Source: Thermoplasmata archaeon (GTDB lineage Archaea > Thermoplasmatota > Thermoplasmata > Lutacidiplasmatales > UBA184). From it: 12,118 nt of DNA. Position numbers and translations under genes: made by a program. The DNA is taken from positions 1 through 12,118 of the forward strand of contig JASHTI010000092.1 of the NCBI GenBank assembly GCA_030040625.1. The letters run 5' to 3'. Of this stretch, positions 5,785 through 12,118 are shown one piece after another. The notes under the pieces are model-generated. The model was not told where the DNA came from. It ran no database searches and saw nothing but the letters and a program-made list of their open reading frames with translations. Within the stretch, counting starts at the first letter, position 1. Every line of letters begins with the position of its first letter.

Positions 5785-7206
5785 TCAACCGGGGAACAGC
5801 ACAAGGAAGGCGACCGCGGTCGCGGCCACGAGCGCGAGCGAGTGGATGATACCGTACCGGGCTCGGCCCTCGGTGAACGCGCCAATGATGGCCCCGGTAC
5901 CGAGTCCATTGATCAGCATCAGCTCGAAGAAGCGTTCCTTCAGCGTATCGAAGCTGAGCTTTGGAACGGTCGCGCCGGAGGCGGTCGAGCTGAGAGGGCT
6001 GCCCGAGCCAAGGAAGGAGATGTCGAGCGTGCCGAGAGTGGGTGCGATGAACAGGAGCGCGAAGAGAACGGCCATAAGAACCGCGAACGCGATGTAGATG
6101 ACCGCCACCGGCAGCATCAGCTGCTTCTCGCGTTCCTCCTCGATCTTTACGAAATCGTCCATGTCCTTGGCGGCACGATAGACCACCGTCGCCGTCTCTC
6201 CCCCGATCGTCGACGCATCGGCGATCAGTCCCGCGTACCGCGTTATCAAGCGGCTCCGCATCGGAGCGACCATCTCCCGTAGGATCGTGCCGAAGGGCCG
6301 CCCGAGCCGCACCGAGTCGGCGGCGATGCGGAGCTGCTTGGCCAGGATGTTCGAGTGGGTCTTGGCGAGCTCCACCAATGCCTTCGCGGGATCGATCCCG
6401 CCCCGCATCGCGTCGGCCATCTCGAAGAGAAACTGCGCGAACGCCCGCTCGAAAGCGCGGATTCGATGCATTTCCCGTCGAGCGTCGATTCCCCAAGGGG
6501 TCAGGGCAACGAACGTCGCAACAATGAACACGTAATCGATCGCGTCGCTCGGGAGCCCTGCGGTGGAGTAGACGTACGACAGACCGACCAGGAGAACGAT
6601 GAACGCGGCGACGAGCGGAACGTAGAGAACGAGGTACGTCCGCTGCACCGGGTGTGTGGCGAAGTAGCGCCGCAGGGTGAACCGAGTGGTGAGCTTGAGG
6701 AACAGGATGAAACATCCGACGACCGCGCCCGCGACCGCCGCGGCGACCCCGACGTAGAGCAGGATGGTTGTTGGCTTGACTCCCGCCAGGGGGTTGCCCG
6801 ATCCCGGGCTCGCGGGAACGACTGTAAAGTTCCAGGTGACCTTCGCCGAGTTCCCCGCGGTATCGTACGCGATGACCGAGGCGTTGGCCGGACCCTCCGG
6901 TAGCTTCAGAATCCCCGGCACAACGTAGGTCACGGAAGAAAGAGTGACGTTGACGTCCCCGGAGACGGTGACGTTCAGCCCGTTGACGAACAGCGAAACG
7001 GAGGACGGATTGACTGCGGCCACCGAGTCCGAGAAGAGCGCTACGATCCGAGGGGTCTGCGATCCCACGGAACTCCCGGGCGCTGGGCTCTCCGGGGTGA
7101 TCACGAGCGCCCCCGTCACGGCGGGTGCGGCGGACGCCACGTGAGGCAGACCGATCGCCCCGAACATCGCGACGAGCGCGAGCGCTACCGCCGTGAAGGA
7201 CCTCAT
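5785..7206 (-). CDS. T2SSF/TadC-like pilus platform protein with N-terminal Ig-like domain
   Basis: This 473-residue protein has three parts. Residues 1-27 are a classical signal peptide (MRSFTAVALALVAM, ending VASAAPA). Residues about 30-130 form a beta-rich Ig-like domain (LVITPESPAPGSSVGSQTPR, NPSSVSLFVNG, AYDTAGNSAKVTWNFTV) that would lie outside the membrane. The remainder is a TadC/ArlJ-type platform: membrane segments near 147-170, 190-213, 223-240, 365-390 and 452-471, with the cytoplasmic T2SSF helical domain at about 245-365 (FAQFLFEMADAMRGGIDPAK, IADASTIGG). Such proteins form the membrane base on which the assembly ATPase acts. A secreted Ig-like extension is not a usual part of TadC or ArlJ. 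The start overlaps the previous gene's stop by 4 bases (ATGA), showing translational coupling. The repeated small and hydrophobic residues leave exact membrane boundaries uncertain. Confidence 0.85.
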   Translation of the reverse strand: MRSFTAVALALVAMFGAIGLPHVASAAPAVTGALVITPESPAPGSSVGSQTPRIVALFSDSVAAVNPSSVSLFVNGLNVTVSGDVNVTLSSVTYVVPGILKLPEGPANASVIAYDTAGNSAKVTWNFTVVPASPGSGNPLAGVKPTTILLYVGVAAAVAGAVVGCFILFLKLTTRFTLRRYFATHPVQRTYLVLYVPLVAAFIVLLVGLSYVYSTAGLPSDAIDYVFIVATFVALTPWGIDARREMHRIRAFERAFAQFLFEMADAMRGGIDPAKALVELAKTHSNILAKQLRIAADSVRLGRPFGTILREMVAPMRSRLITRYAGLIADASTIGGETATVVYRAAKDMDDFVKIEEEREKQLMLPVAVIYIAFAVLMAVLFALLFIAPTLGTLDISFLGSGSPLSSTASGATVPKLSFDTLKERFFELMLINGLGTGAIIGAFTEGRARYGIIHSLALVAATAVAFLVLFPG

Positions 7207-8159
7207 TCCGCCCTCGCGTACGCCATCGACACCATGATGATCGTCATGGCGACGGCTACCGGGACGAGCCCGAAGGTCAGGAGCAGCAGTAATTCATCGG
7301 CGTTGAGGCCGGCCACCGTGCTGCCGAGAGCGTTCAGCAGGAAGGCCCCGACGGCCGCCATGAGCACGCCGACGAGGACGAGACTCACGTACATGTCCAG
7401 AAACGTCGAGAGCCGCTCGATGAACTCCTTCTGGACGAGCCGCTTGAATCGCATCACGTCGTCCGACTTGCTCCGGAGGTACTCGTCCAGGTTCCCGCCT
7501 TGGTGGATCATGTTCGCGAGGTCCCAGAACGTGTCCCGCACTGAGGTCGACGGGCTCTCCTTCGCCGTCTCCGCCAGCGCCGTGATCAGGTCCTTGCCCT
7601 GCACGTCAGCCTTGTAGGCGACCTGACGGAACGTTGCCGTTATCGCCGGGTCGTGGTCCCGCTGGGCCATGTGGCGGACGAGCCGGATCGGCGAGGTCCC
7701 CGTGCTCGCGAGCACGGACAGCTCGCTGAGGCTGAACGGCAGCTCGCGCTCGAGCTGATCACGACGGTTCGCTATCCGAGTGTCGAGCAGGAATCGAAAG
7801 CCGGCGGCGACGGATCCGGCGGCGACCCCGCCGAGCAGGAGCACGTAGAGGTACCACTGCGCTTCGTGCAGTCCCGCAAAGAACAGTACGAATGCGACCG
7901 CCGCGCCTATCGCCGCGGCGATCAGGGCCGTGACGATCAGCAGGGCGTTGTGGACGGCGGGGGCGACGTTCACGCCGGCGCGCTTCAGCCTCTCGGCGAG
8001 CAGCTCGGACCCATCCTCCCCCTCGAGCCGTTCGCCCAGCAGGCGATAGCAAAGGTTTCGGTAGCGGGTCAGGAGGTCCGGGGACGGAGGGGACAGCGCC
8101 TTGGGGCCCCCGGTGTCGTGCGAGGGGACCGGGACCGTCTCACCATCGGCCGACGTCAT
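7203..8159 (-). CDS. T2SSF/TadB-like pilus platform protein
   Basis: This 318-residue membrane protein has the T2SSF domain. After a polar N-terminus of about 65 residues, two membrane segments (71-95 and 101-124) precede the cytoplasmic helical domain. That domain contains LERELPFSLSELSVLASTGT (137-156), the classical opening of the domain in ArlJ/TadB proteins, and FWDLANMIHQGGNLDEYLR (211-229). Two further membrane segments follow (253-281 and 288-314). It lies 6 bases after the ATPase gene stop and overlaps the next platform gene by 4 bases. Having two separate platform genes directly after the ATPase is the Tad/Epd arrangement, unlike the single ArlJ of archaella. The two platform proteins probably form a heteromeric base. 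Confidence 0.9.
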   Translation of the reverse strand: MTSADGETVPVPSHDTGGPKALSPPSPDLLTRYRNLCYRLLGERLEGEDGSELLAERLKRAGVNVAPAVHNALLIVTALIAAAIGAAVAFVLFFAGLHEAQWYLYVLLLGGVAAGSVAAGFRFLLDTRIANRRDQLERELPFSLSELSVLASTGTSPIRLVRHMAQRDHDPAITATFRQVAYKADVQGKDLITALAETAKESPSTSVRDTFWDLANMIHQGGNLDEYLRSKSDDVMRFKRLVQKEFIERLSTFLDMYVSLVLVGVLMAAVGAFLLNALGSTVAGLNADELLLLLTFGLVPVAVAMTIIMVSMAYARAE

Positions 8160-8165
8160 CGACCG

Positions 8166-9938
8166 TCACGCCTTCCCCTCTTCGAGGCGGCGCATCGCCT
8201 CGACGGGATCCACGTAGCAGGCAGCGATAGCGCGGCTAACGTCTCGGAAGTAGCTGAGGCCGGCCTTTTCCATCCGCTTGAGGTAGCCTTCCTTGCGACG
8301 GACTTCGGTCCCCAGGTCGTCCACCGACTTCCCGCCGCGCTGCGCCGCCTCTTCGAGGACGAAGCTCCGCCCGAGGAAGCTGAAGGAATCGGTCGTCGGC
8401 TCCCATCGGAAGGTGTCGTTCGTCAGGAGTTCACCGGTCGCGGCGTCCACATCCAGGATCTCCGTCACGCCCGTGATGCGCCGGACGCGATTCCGGCCCA
8501 CGGTGACTTGGGCGGGAAACGCCACGGCGTCGAGCGCCTGGAAGAGAACCCGTGGGATGTTCATCGGTTCGTTCTCGATCCGGTGCAGCAGCTCCGCGAT
8601 GGAGCCTGCGTGGATGGTCGACAGGGAGGCGTGGCCCACCGAGATCGCTTGGAAAAGCGTGAACGCCTCCACCCCGCGCACCTCGCCGACGATCACGTAC
8701 TCGGGACGCTGGCGGAGGGCCGTCACGAGCAGATCGAAGAGCGTGACGCTGCCCGCTTGCTTCGCGCCGGAGGCCGCAGTGCCCGAGACGCCGGAGGCAC
8801 CTCCGCCGCCGGAGCTCATCCCGTAGCCGGTTCGAGCGACCGACTGGATCCAGTTCTGATGATCGATGTGGATCTCGGGGGTGTCCTCGATCGAGACGAT
8901 CTTGTCCTCGGGGCGAATGAACATGCTAATCGCGTTGAGGAACGTGGTCTTCCCGGCGGCCGTCCCACCGGAGATGAGCAGGGAACGGTGGTTCTCGATA
9001 AGAGTCCAGAAGTACGCCAACTCGGCCGCCGACACCGAGCCGAAACGCATCAGATCGATCGGCGAGACCGGGTCCTGCGCGAACTTCCGGACGCTGAACG
9101 TCGAGCCCTTTCGGGTCACCTCGGTCCCGAGGGTGAGGTTGATTCGGCTGCCGTCCTGGAGCGTGGCGTCGAGAATCGGCTGATAGATGGAGATGTGCTT
9201 GCCGGCGAGCTGCGCCAGGCGGAAGATGTACCGGTTGAGCTCGAGCTCCCCTTCGTAGTGGATGTTGGTCTTGAGCGACCCAAAGACTCGGTGGAAGACG
9301 TAGAGCGGGATCCCCGGACCCAGGCAACTGATATCCTCGAGGAACGGATCTCGAAGGACGGCGTCGGTGCGGCCGAGGCCCACGAATTCCCTCCGGAGGT
9401 AGTAGAGGATGACCGGACGCCGTCGCTCCGGTACGTCGATGTCGTAGAGGTCGATCGCCGCGAGGAACTTCTGACGGAGATATTCGTGGAGTTCGGTCGA
9501 CTCTTCGAGGCTCTGACCTTCGCCGATCGGTAGCTCCTCCTGGGCCATCATCGACTCCATGCGCTCACGGACATGGACGATGCGTTCCTGCTCCCCCGAG
9601 TGGAGGGTGGGCTCGAGGACGTCGTAGAGCAGCTCGTTGTCGGTCGGCGTGAAATGGATTCGGACGAATGCGTACGGGGGCCGAACCGGATAGGTGACGT
9701 CGACCGTGCGCCGATCGGCGAGAAGTTGACGGCGCATGTAGCCGAGCTCGCCCTGAATTCCGAGCTTCTCGGATAGCTGGGGGCGCCTGAGGAGGCGGGA
9801 CTCCAGCTCCTGGGCTTGCCTGCGCAGGGTGACGCGGTCCTTTGGTCTCGTGGCGGAGGCCGCGTGGACACGGCGTTTCTGGGAGGTGGGCTCGGCGAGC
9901 GCAGCCGTGCGGCCGGCCGGCCCGTCGGACCGGTTCAT
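8166..9938 (-). CDS. Type IV pilus/Tad assembly ATPase (ArlI/TadA/GspE2 family)
   Basis: This 590-residue hexameric-type secretion ATPase is expected to drive pilin assembly at the cytoplasmic membrane. The motifs are intact. Walker A is GGTAAGKTT (324-332), the Asp box is EDTPEI (351-356), Walker B is YVIVGEVRG (414-422, E419), and the His box is GHASLSTIHAGS (435-446). The N-terminal domain contains DPFLEDISCLGPGIPLYVFHR (197-217) and DGSRINLTLG (262-271), both typical of the archaeal branch. The first 80 residues are basic and poorly conserved-looking. A Gly/Ser/Ala-rich loop (373-397) separates the Asp box region from Walker B. It is first in a three-gene operon, with a TATA-like element 27 bases before the ATG and no leader ribosome binding site. 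It is divergent from the pilin-anchored PstS gene. Confidence 0.95.
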   Translation of the reverse strand: MNRSDGPAGRTAALAEPTSQKRRVHAASATRPKDRVTLRRQAQELESRLLRRPQLSEKLGIQGELGYMRRQLLADRRTVDVTYPVRPPYAFVRIHFTPTDNELLYDVLEPTLHSGEQERIVHVRERMESMMAQEELPIGEGQSLEESTELHEYLRQKFLAAIDLYDIDVPERRRPVILYYLRREFVGLGRTDAVLRDPFLEDISCLGPGIPLYVFHRVFGSLKTNIHYEGELELNRYIFRLAQLAGKHISIYQPILDATLQDGSRINLTLGTEVTRKGSTFSVRKFAQDPVSPIDLMRFGSVSAAELAYFWTLIENHRSLLISGGTAAGKTTFLNAISMFIRPEDKIVSIEDTPEIHIDHQNWIQSVARTGYGMSSGGGGASGVSGTAASGAKQAGSVTLFDLLVTALRQRPEYVIVGEVRGVEAFTLFQAISVGHASLSTIHAGSIAELLHRIENEPMNIPRVLFQALDAVAFPAQVTVGRNRVRRITGVTEILDVDAATGELLTNDTFRWEPTTDSFSFLGRSFVLEEAAQRGGKSVDDLGTEVRRKEGYLKRMEKAGLSYFRDVSRAIAACYVDPVEAMRRLEEGKA

Positions 9939-9960
9939 CGCGCCATCAGCCGGCCCCTGA

Positions 9961-9970
9961 GGAATAAGCG
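9961..9970 (-). promoter_or_regulatory. TATA-like element of the secretion operon
   Basis: On the minus strand this reads CGCTTATTCC, the only AT-rich patch close upstream of the ATPase gene. Its centre is 27 bases from the ATG at 9938, which predicts a leaderless message for the three-gene operon. Confidence 0.5.
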
Positions 9971-10174
9971 GCCCCCACGGAGTCCACGTAACTTCCGTAG
10001 ACCACCGACGATGGCGAAGCTCCCCGTGGCGACGGGGTCTCCACGAACTCTTGGACCGGCTACGGGTTCTCCTTCGCCGCGGGCTATCCGCGAAATCCCC
10101 CGTCCGAGAACGTGCCGCGAGCCGGGCGAACTACCGGGTCAACGCACGCGAACAAGGAGGCAGAAGAAGGGGGT
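9971..10174. other. Divergent intergenic region before the pilin-anchored PstS gene
   Basis: About 200 bases with no convincing gene. It holds a perfect hairpin, CCCCGT-GGCG-ACGGGG (10022-10037), and a possible 55-codon reading frame (10011-10178) rich in Pro and Arg whose TGA overlaps the PstS ATG. A perfect AAGGAGG lies at 10154-10160, 14 bases before the ATG at 10175, with a second purine run directly before the ATG. I see no clear TATA box for the PstS direction. Confidence 0.4.
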
Positions 10175-11692
10175 ATGAACGCGAACAAGAGAGCGACCAT
10201 GAGAGAACGCGCCCGGAGGTTCCGCCGCCGCATCAGCGGTAAGGACCGGGCAGTATCGCCAGTGGTGGCGACACTGATCCTGATCCTGATCGCGGTAGCG
10301 GCCGCAGCGGCACTGTACCTGTGGCTCGTCGTTTGGCAGGGCCACATTACCAACGGCATCGGTAATGTGGGCGCCCAGCCGACGCTGACCATCGGTGGCA
10401 GCACCTCGGTCTATCCGTTCGACGAACTCGCCGTGACCCAGTTCGAGCAGAATTACTCGGACGTCGTCATTAGCAACAACCCGGGCGGCTCGGGGGCCGG
10501 CATGCTGTCGGTCTGCAACGGAGCGGTCGACATCGGCGCCGCTTCGTTCCCGGTCACACCCTCGTTGCTGGTGTCGAGTTACGGGTGTGCCGCCAATGTC
10601 GCGAACACGGCGGTCGTGACGACCGTCGCGTACGACGCGGTGGATGTCATTGTGGCGAAGGGTAACCCGCACGGCCTGCTGAGTATCACGTACGACACGG
10701 TTGCGATGATCTATCAGGATGCCACGGCGGCCCAGGGCAAGACGGCGTTGCTGATCACCACGCACGAGAACAGTGTAGGCAACTCAACGTCCGCCAACAT
10801 CCCGCTGATTCGCGGACACGACGACAACGTCACGAGCTCGACCCCGCTGATGTGGGAAGAGATTCCCGCCGCGATCGATGGGACAGTTCTATCGGGCGGC
10901 ACCGCCCCGTGGGTAGAGGCGCCAGTCGCTGACATCGGGGCTGGCGTTGCCGGCTGCGAGGGCCAGGCATGGCTCGCCCACGACATCTGTGCCACCAACG
11001 CCACCACTGCGTCTCCCTGTGGCTACACGGTCTGCGCTGGCGGGTCCGGAGCATACGCCGCGAACGCTCCCATAGACACGTACGCGCGATCGGACGCGAG
11101 CGGGACGACTCAGGCATGGGAGGCGCGTATCGTCGACGCGACGAGCTCGACCGCGTTCGCATCCCAGACGACCCTCAACAGCGCCGGCTCGGCGGGCTTC
11201 AGCGGCTGCGGCAGCAGCAACTACATCTCGGACTGCGGCTACGTGGCGACCAAGACCGCATCTGGCAACCCAGCGGTAGTCGCGGGCGTGGCGGCCGACG
11301 AGAACTCGATTGGGTACGCCTCGGATGGGGTAGCTCGGGCTGCAGGGACAGTGGCACTAATCCCGTTCACGGGCGTAGGCCAGGGACCGTCCTCGGACAA
11401 GGGCAACTGCGGGTCTTCTGAGTTCGCCGGTCTGTCGAGCACCCCAACCTGCTCCACTTGGGGCGGAGTAGTCGCCACAACGGGGGCCTCTGGCACCATC
11501 GCCGATGGAATCAAGGGACCCACCAACTCGGCGCTCTACTACACGGGGTACCTCGGCTGGCGGCCGTTTGACCTCGTGACACTGACAACCCCGACCGCCG
11601 TGGGCCAGGAGTTCCTAACATTCGTCCTGGACCCGTCGAACAACCAGAACCTTGCCAGTGAGTCCCAAGAGGTGAGCATCTACTCGGTCTAG
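10175..11692 (+). CDS. pstS: PstS-type phosphate-binding protein with type IV pilin N-terminus
   Basis: This is a 505-residue secreted binding protein. Residues 1-26 are a basic class III leader ending KDRA, followed by VSPVVATLILILIAVAAAAA and a hydrophobic segment to about 55. This is the archaeal type IV pilin N-terminus, with likely cleavage after A26. The periplasmic-binding fold follows, with PstS phosphate-site motifs: TIGGSTSVYPF (72-82), NPGGSGAGM (102-110) with GAVDIGAAS (116-124), and ARSDASGT (304-311). ENSIGYASDGVA (376-387) is a further family motif. Between about 183 and 303 there is some 95 residues more than the usual short linker, carrying four of the ten cysteines (261, 272, 282, 287) and several N-x-S/T sites. 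An upstream in-frame GTG (10112) is rejected because the added residues are not leader-like. Specificity for phosphate is inferred from the motifs and from the nearby PhoU genes. Confidence 0.9.
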   Translation: MNANKRATMRERARRFRRRISGKDRAVSPVVATLILILIAVAAAAALYLWLVVWQGHITNGIGNVGAQPTLTIGGSTSVYPFDELAVTQFEQNYSDVVISNNPGGSGAGMLSVCNGAVDIGAASFPVTPSLLVSSYGCAANVANTAVVTTVAYDAVDVIVAKGNPHGLLSITYDTVAMIYQDATAAQGKTALLITTHENSVGNSTSANIPLIRGHDDNVTSSTPLMWEEIPAAIDGTVLSGGTAPWVEAPVADIGAGVAGCEGQAWLAHDICATNATTASPCGYTVCAGGSGAYAANAPIDTYARSDASGTTQAWEARIVDATSSTAFASQTTLNSAGSAGFSGCGSSNYISDCGYVATKTASGNPAVVAGVAADENSIGYASDGVARAAGTVALIPFTGVGQGPSSDKGNCGSSEFAGLSSTPTCSTWGGVVATTGASGTIADGIKGPTNSALYYTGYLGWRPFDLVTLTTPTAVGQEFLTFVLDPSNNQNLASESQEVSIYSV

Positions 11693-11726
11693 ACCGGGTC
11701 GGCTACCCAGTTCCCAACCCCTTCCA

Positions 11727-11749
11727 CCCCGGGGGCAGAGCCCCCGGGG
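11727..11749. terminator. Strong GC hairpin between convergent genes
   Basis: CCCCGGGGGC (11727-11736) pairs perfectly with GCCCCCGGGG (11740-11749) around the 3-base loop AGA. It lies 34 bases past the PstS stop and is followed by pyrimidine-rich ACCTCTTCTC with only short T runs. Its symmetry would serve transcripts from both sides. Archaeal termination usually relies on T-runs, so the hairpin may instead protect the message 3' end. Confidence 0.5.
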
Positions 11750-11780
11750 GACCTCTTCTCGCAACTCCGGCCCTAGGACC

Positions 11781-11874
11781 ACGCTGGCTCGCCAGTGTGC
11801 GGGAGCCCGCCCGGACCAGAGGTGTCCCTCCGGGGGAACGGGCGGTCAGCACCAGCTCCGCGGTGCGGTGGCTG
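11781..11874. other. Structured non-coding stretch with three further hairpins
   Basis: Three more stems follow in order. ACGCTGG/CCAGTGT (11781-11798) has a CTCG tetraloop and one G-T pair. CCGCCCG (11807-11813) pairs with CGGGCGG (11839-11845). CAGC-ACC (11847-11853) pairs with GGT-GCTG (11867-11874) with one bulged base. No reading frame of note crosses it. It could be a small RNA or a long structured 3' UTR. I do not recognise it as SRP RNA, RNase P RNA or another known family. Confidence 0.3.
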
Positions 11875-11918
11875 TCCCTCTTACCGTGTCTCGTCCACCA
11901 TGCCGGCTAGCTGACCCA

Positions 11919-12118
11919 CTACGATCCGCCGATGGTAACGTCGCTGTAGAATCCAACGATCGTGGTGTTGGTCCAGACGGGGTTCATCGTTGCTCCGTCG
12001 GTATTCAGGAAGACCAGGTCCCAGGATCCGGAGGGCACCGAAACCGAGAGGTTGGTGGTCGTCAGGTTCGCAATCCGTCCGGAGGCCCAGAGGTAGCCAC
12101 TGACCATGCCGGTTTCGG
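11919..12118 (-). CDS. C-terminal fragment of a secreted, beta-rich protein
   Basis: The frame is open from the window's right edge to a TAG at 11919-11921, giving about 65 visible residues. The ATG at 12107 is internal, because coding sequence continues upstream of it (ETG). The visible part alternates hydrophobic and Ser/Thr residues (NLTTTNLSVSVPSGSWDLVF, then LNTDGATMNPVWTNTTIVGF) and has N-x-T/S sites, typical of a surface beta-sandwich. No catalytic motif is visible and I do not recognise the family. It converges with the pilin-anchored PstS gene. It could be another extracellular part of the same system, but nothing in the fragment shows that. Confidence 0.7.
   Translation of the reverse strand, partial: ETGMVSGYLWASGRIANLTTTNLSVSVPSGSWDLVFLNTDGATMNPVWTNTTIVGFYSDVTIGGS

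Noticed and set aside
7653..9533. Plus-strand open frame of 626 codons
   Set aside because: It is antisense to the secretion ATPase and TadB-like genes, which have intact motifs. The long frame is a by-product of high GC codon use; its product is rich in Arg, Asp and Glu with no recognisable domain.
10112..10174. GTG start for the PstS gene at 10112
   Set aside because: The extra 21 residues are not conserved-looking and would place an SD-like AAGGAGG inside the coding region. The ATG at 10175 gives a normal class III leader.
1..12118. CRISPR array or insertion sequence
   Set aside because: I saw no regularly spaced repeats and no transposase-like frame or terminal inverted repeats.

Overview
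The window looks like a chromosomal segment of a GC-rich archaeon. The evidence is a tRNA gene with no encoded CCA, a PhoU with an AbrB-type DNA-binding head, an ArlI/TadA-type secretion ATPase with its membrane partners, archaeal-type class III (pilin) signal peptides, and several apparently leaderless genes with TATA-like elements about 27 nt upstream of the start codon. A high-GC Thermoplasmatota-like lineage would fit, but that is an inference and not a lineage call.

Layout. Bases 1-681 are the 3' part of a PhoU gene cut by the window edge. A tRNA-Glu(UUC) follows at 744-818. Bases 819-1873 form a small islet carrying one GNAT-type acetyltransferase gene. It is bounded by the tRNA 3' end and an imperfect 26-bp copy of that end. 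At 2023-3030 is a second PhoU-family gene with an N-terminal AbrB domain. It converges on a minus-strand pair: a KaiC/ArlH-like RecA-fold protein with a degenerate P-loop (4753-4094), then an AAA-type ATPase (4084-3035). Divergent from that pair is a pilin-like surface protein with a PKD-like C-terminal domain (4855-5760).

Next comes a tightly packed minus-strand operon read from 9938 to 5785: secretion ATPase, membrane protein 1 (T2SSF/TadB-like) and membrane protein 2 (T2SSF/TadC-like). The second membrane protein begins with a signal peptide and an Ig-like extracytoplasmic domain. Divergent from this operon is a PstS-type phosphate-binding protein whose N-terminus is a type IV pilin signal/anchor segment (10175-11692). 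A strong hairpin and a structured-looking non-coding stretch follow. The window ends with the C-terminus of a minus-strand secreted protein.

Working together. Two PhoU-type regulators, a pilin-tethered phosphate-binding protein, a second pilin-like protein, an assembly ATPase, two platform proteins and two accessory ATPases lie in 12 kb. The nearest precedent is the Sulfolobus 'bindosome', in which substrate-binding proteins with class III signal peptides are assembled by a dedicated pilus-like ATPase and membrane protein. My main hypothesis is a phosphate-related version of that idea, with a PstS displayed on or assembled by a Tad/archaellum-like machine. The co-location and the fused domains are visible in the sequence; the functional link is inferred. 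The pstCAB permease genes and a prepilin peptidase gene are not in this window.
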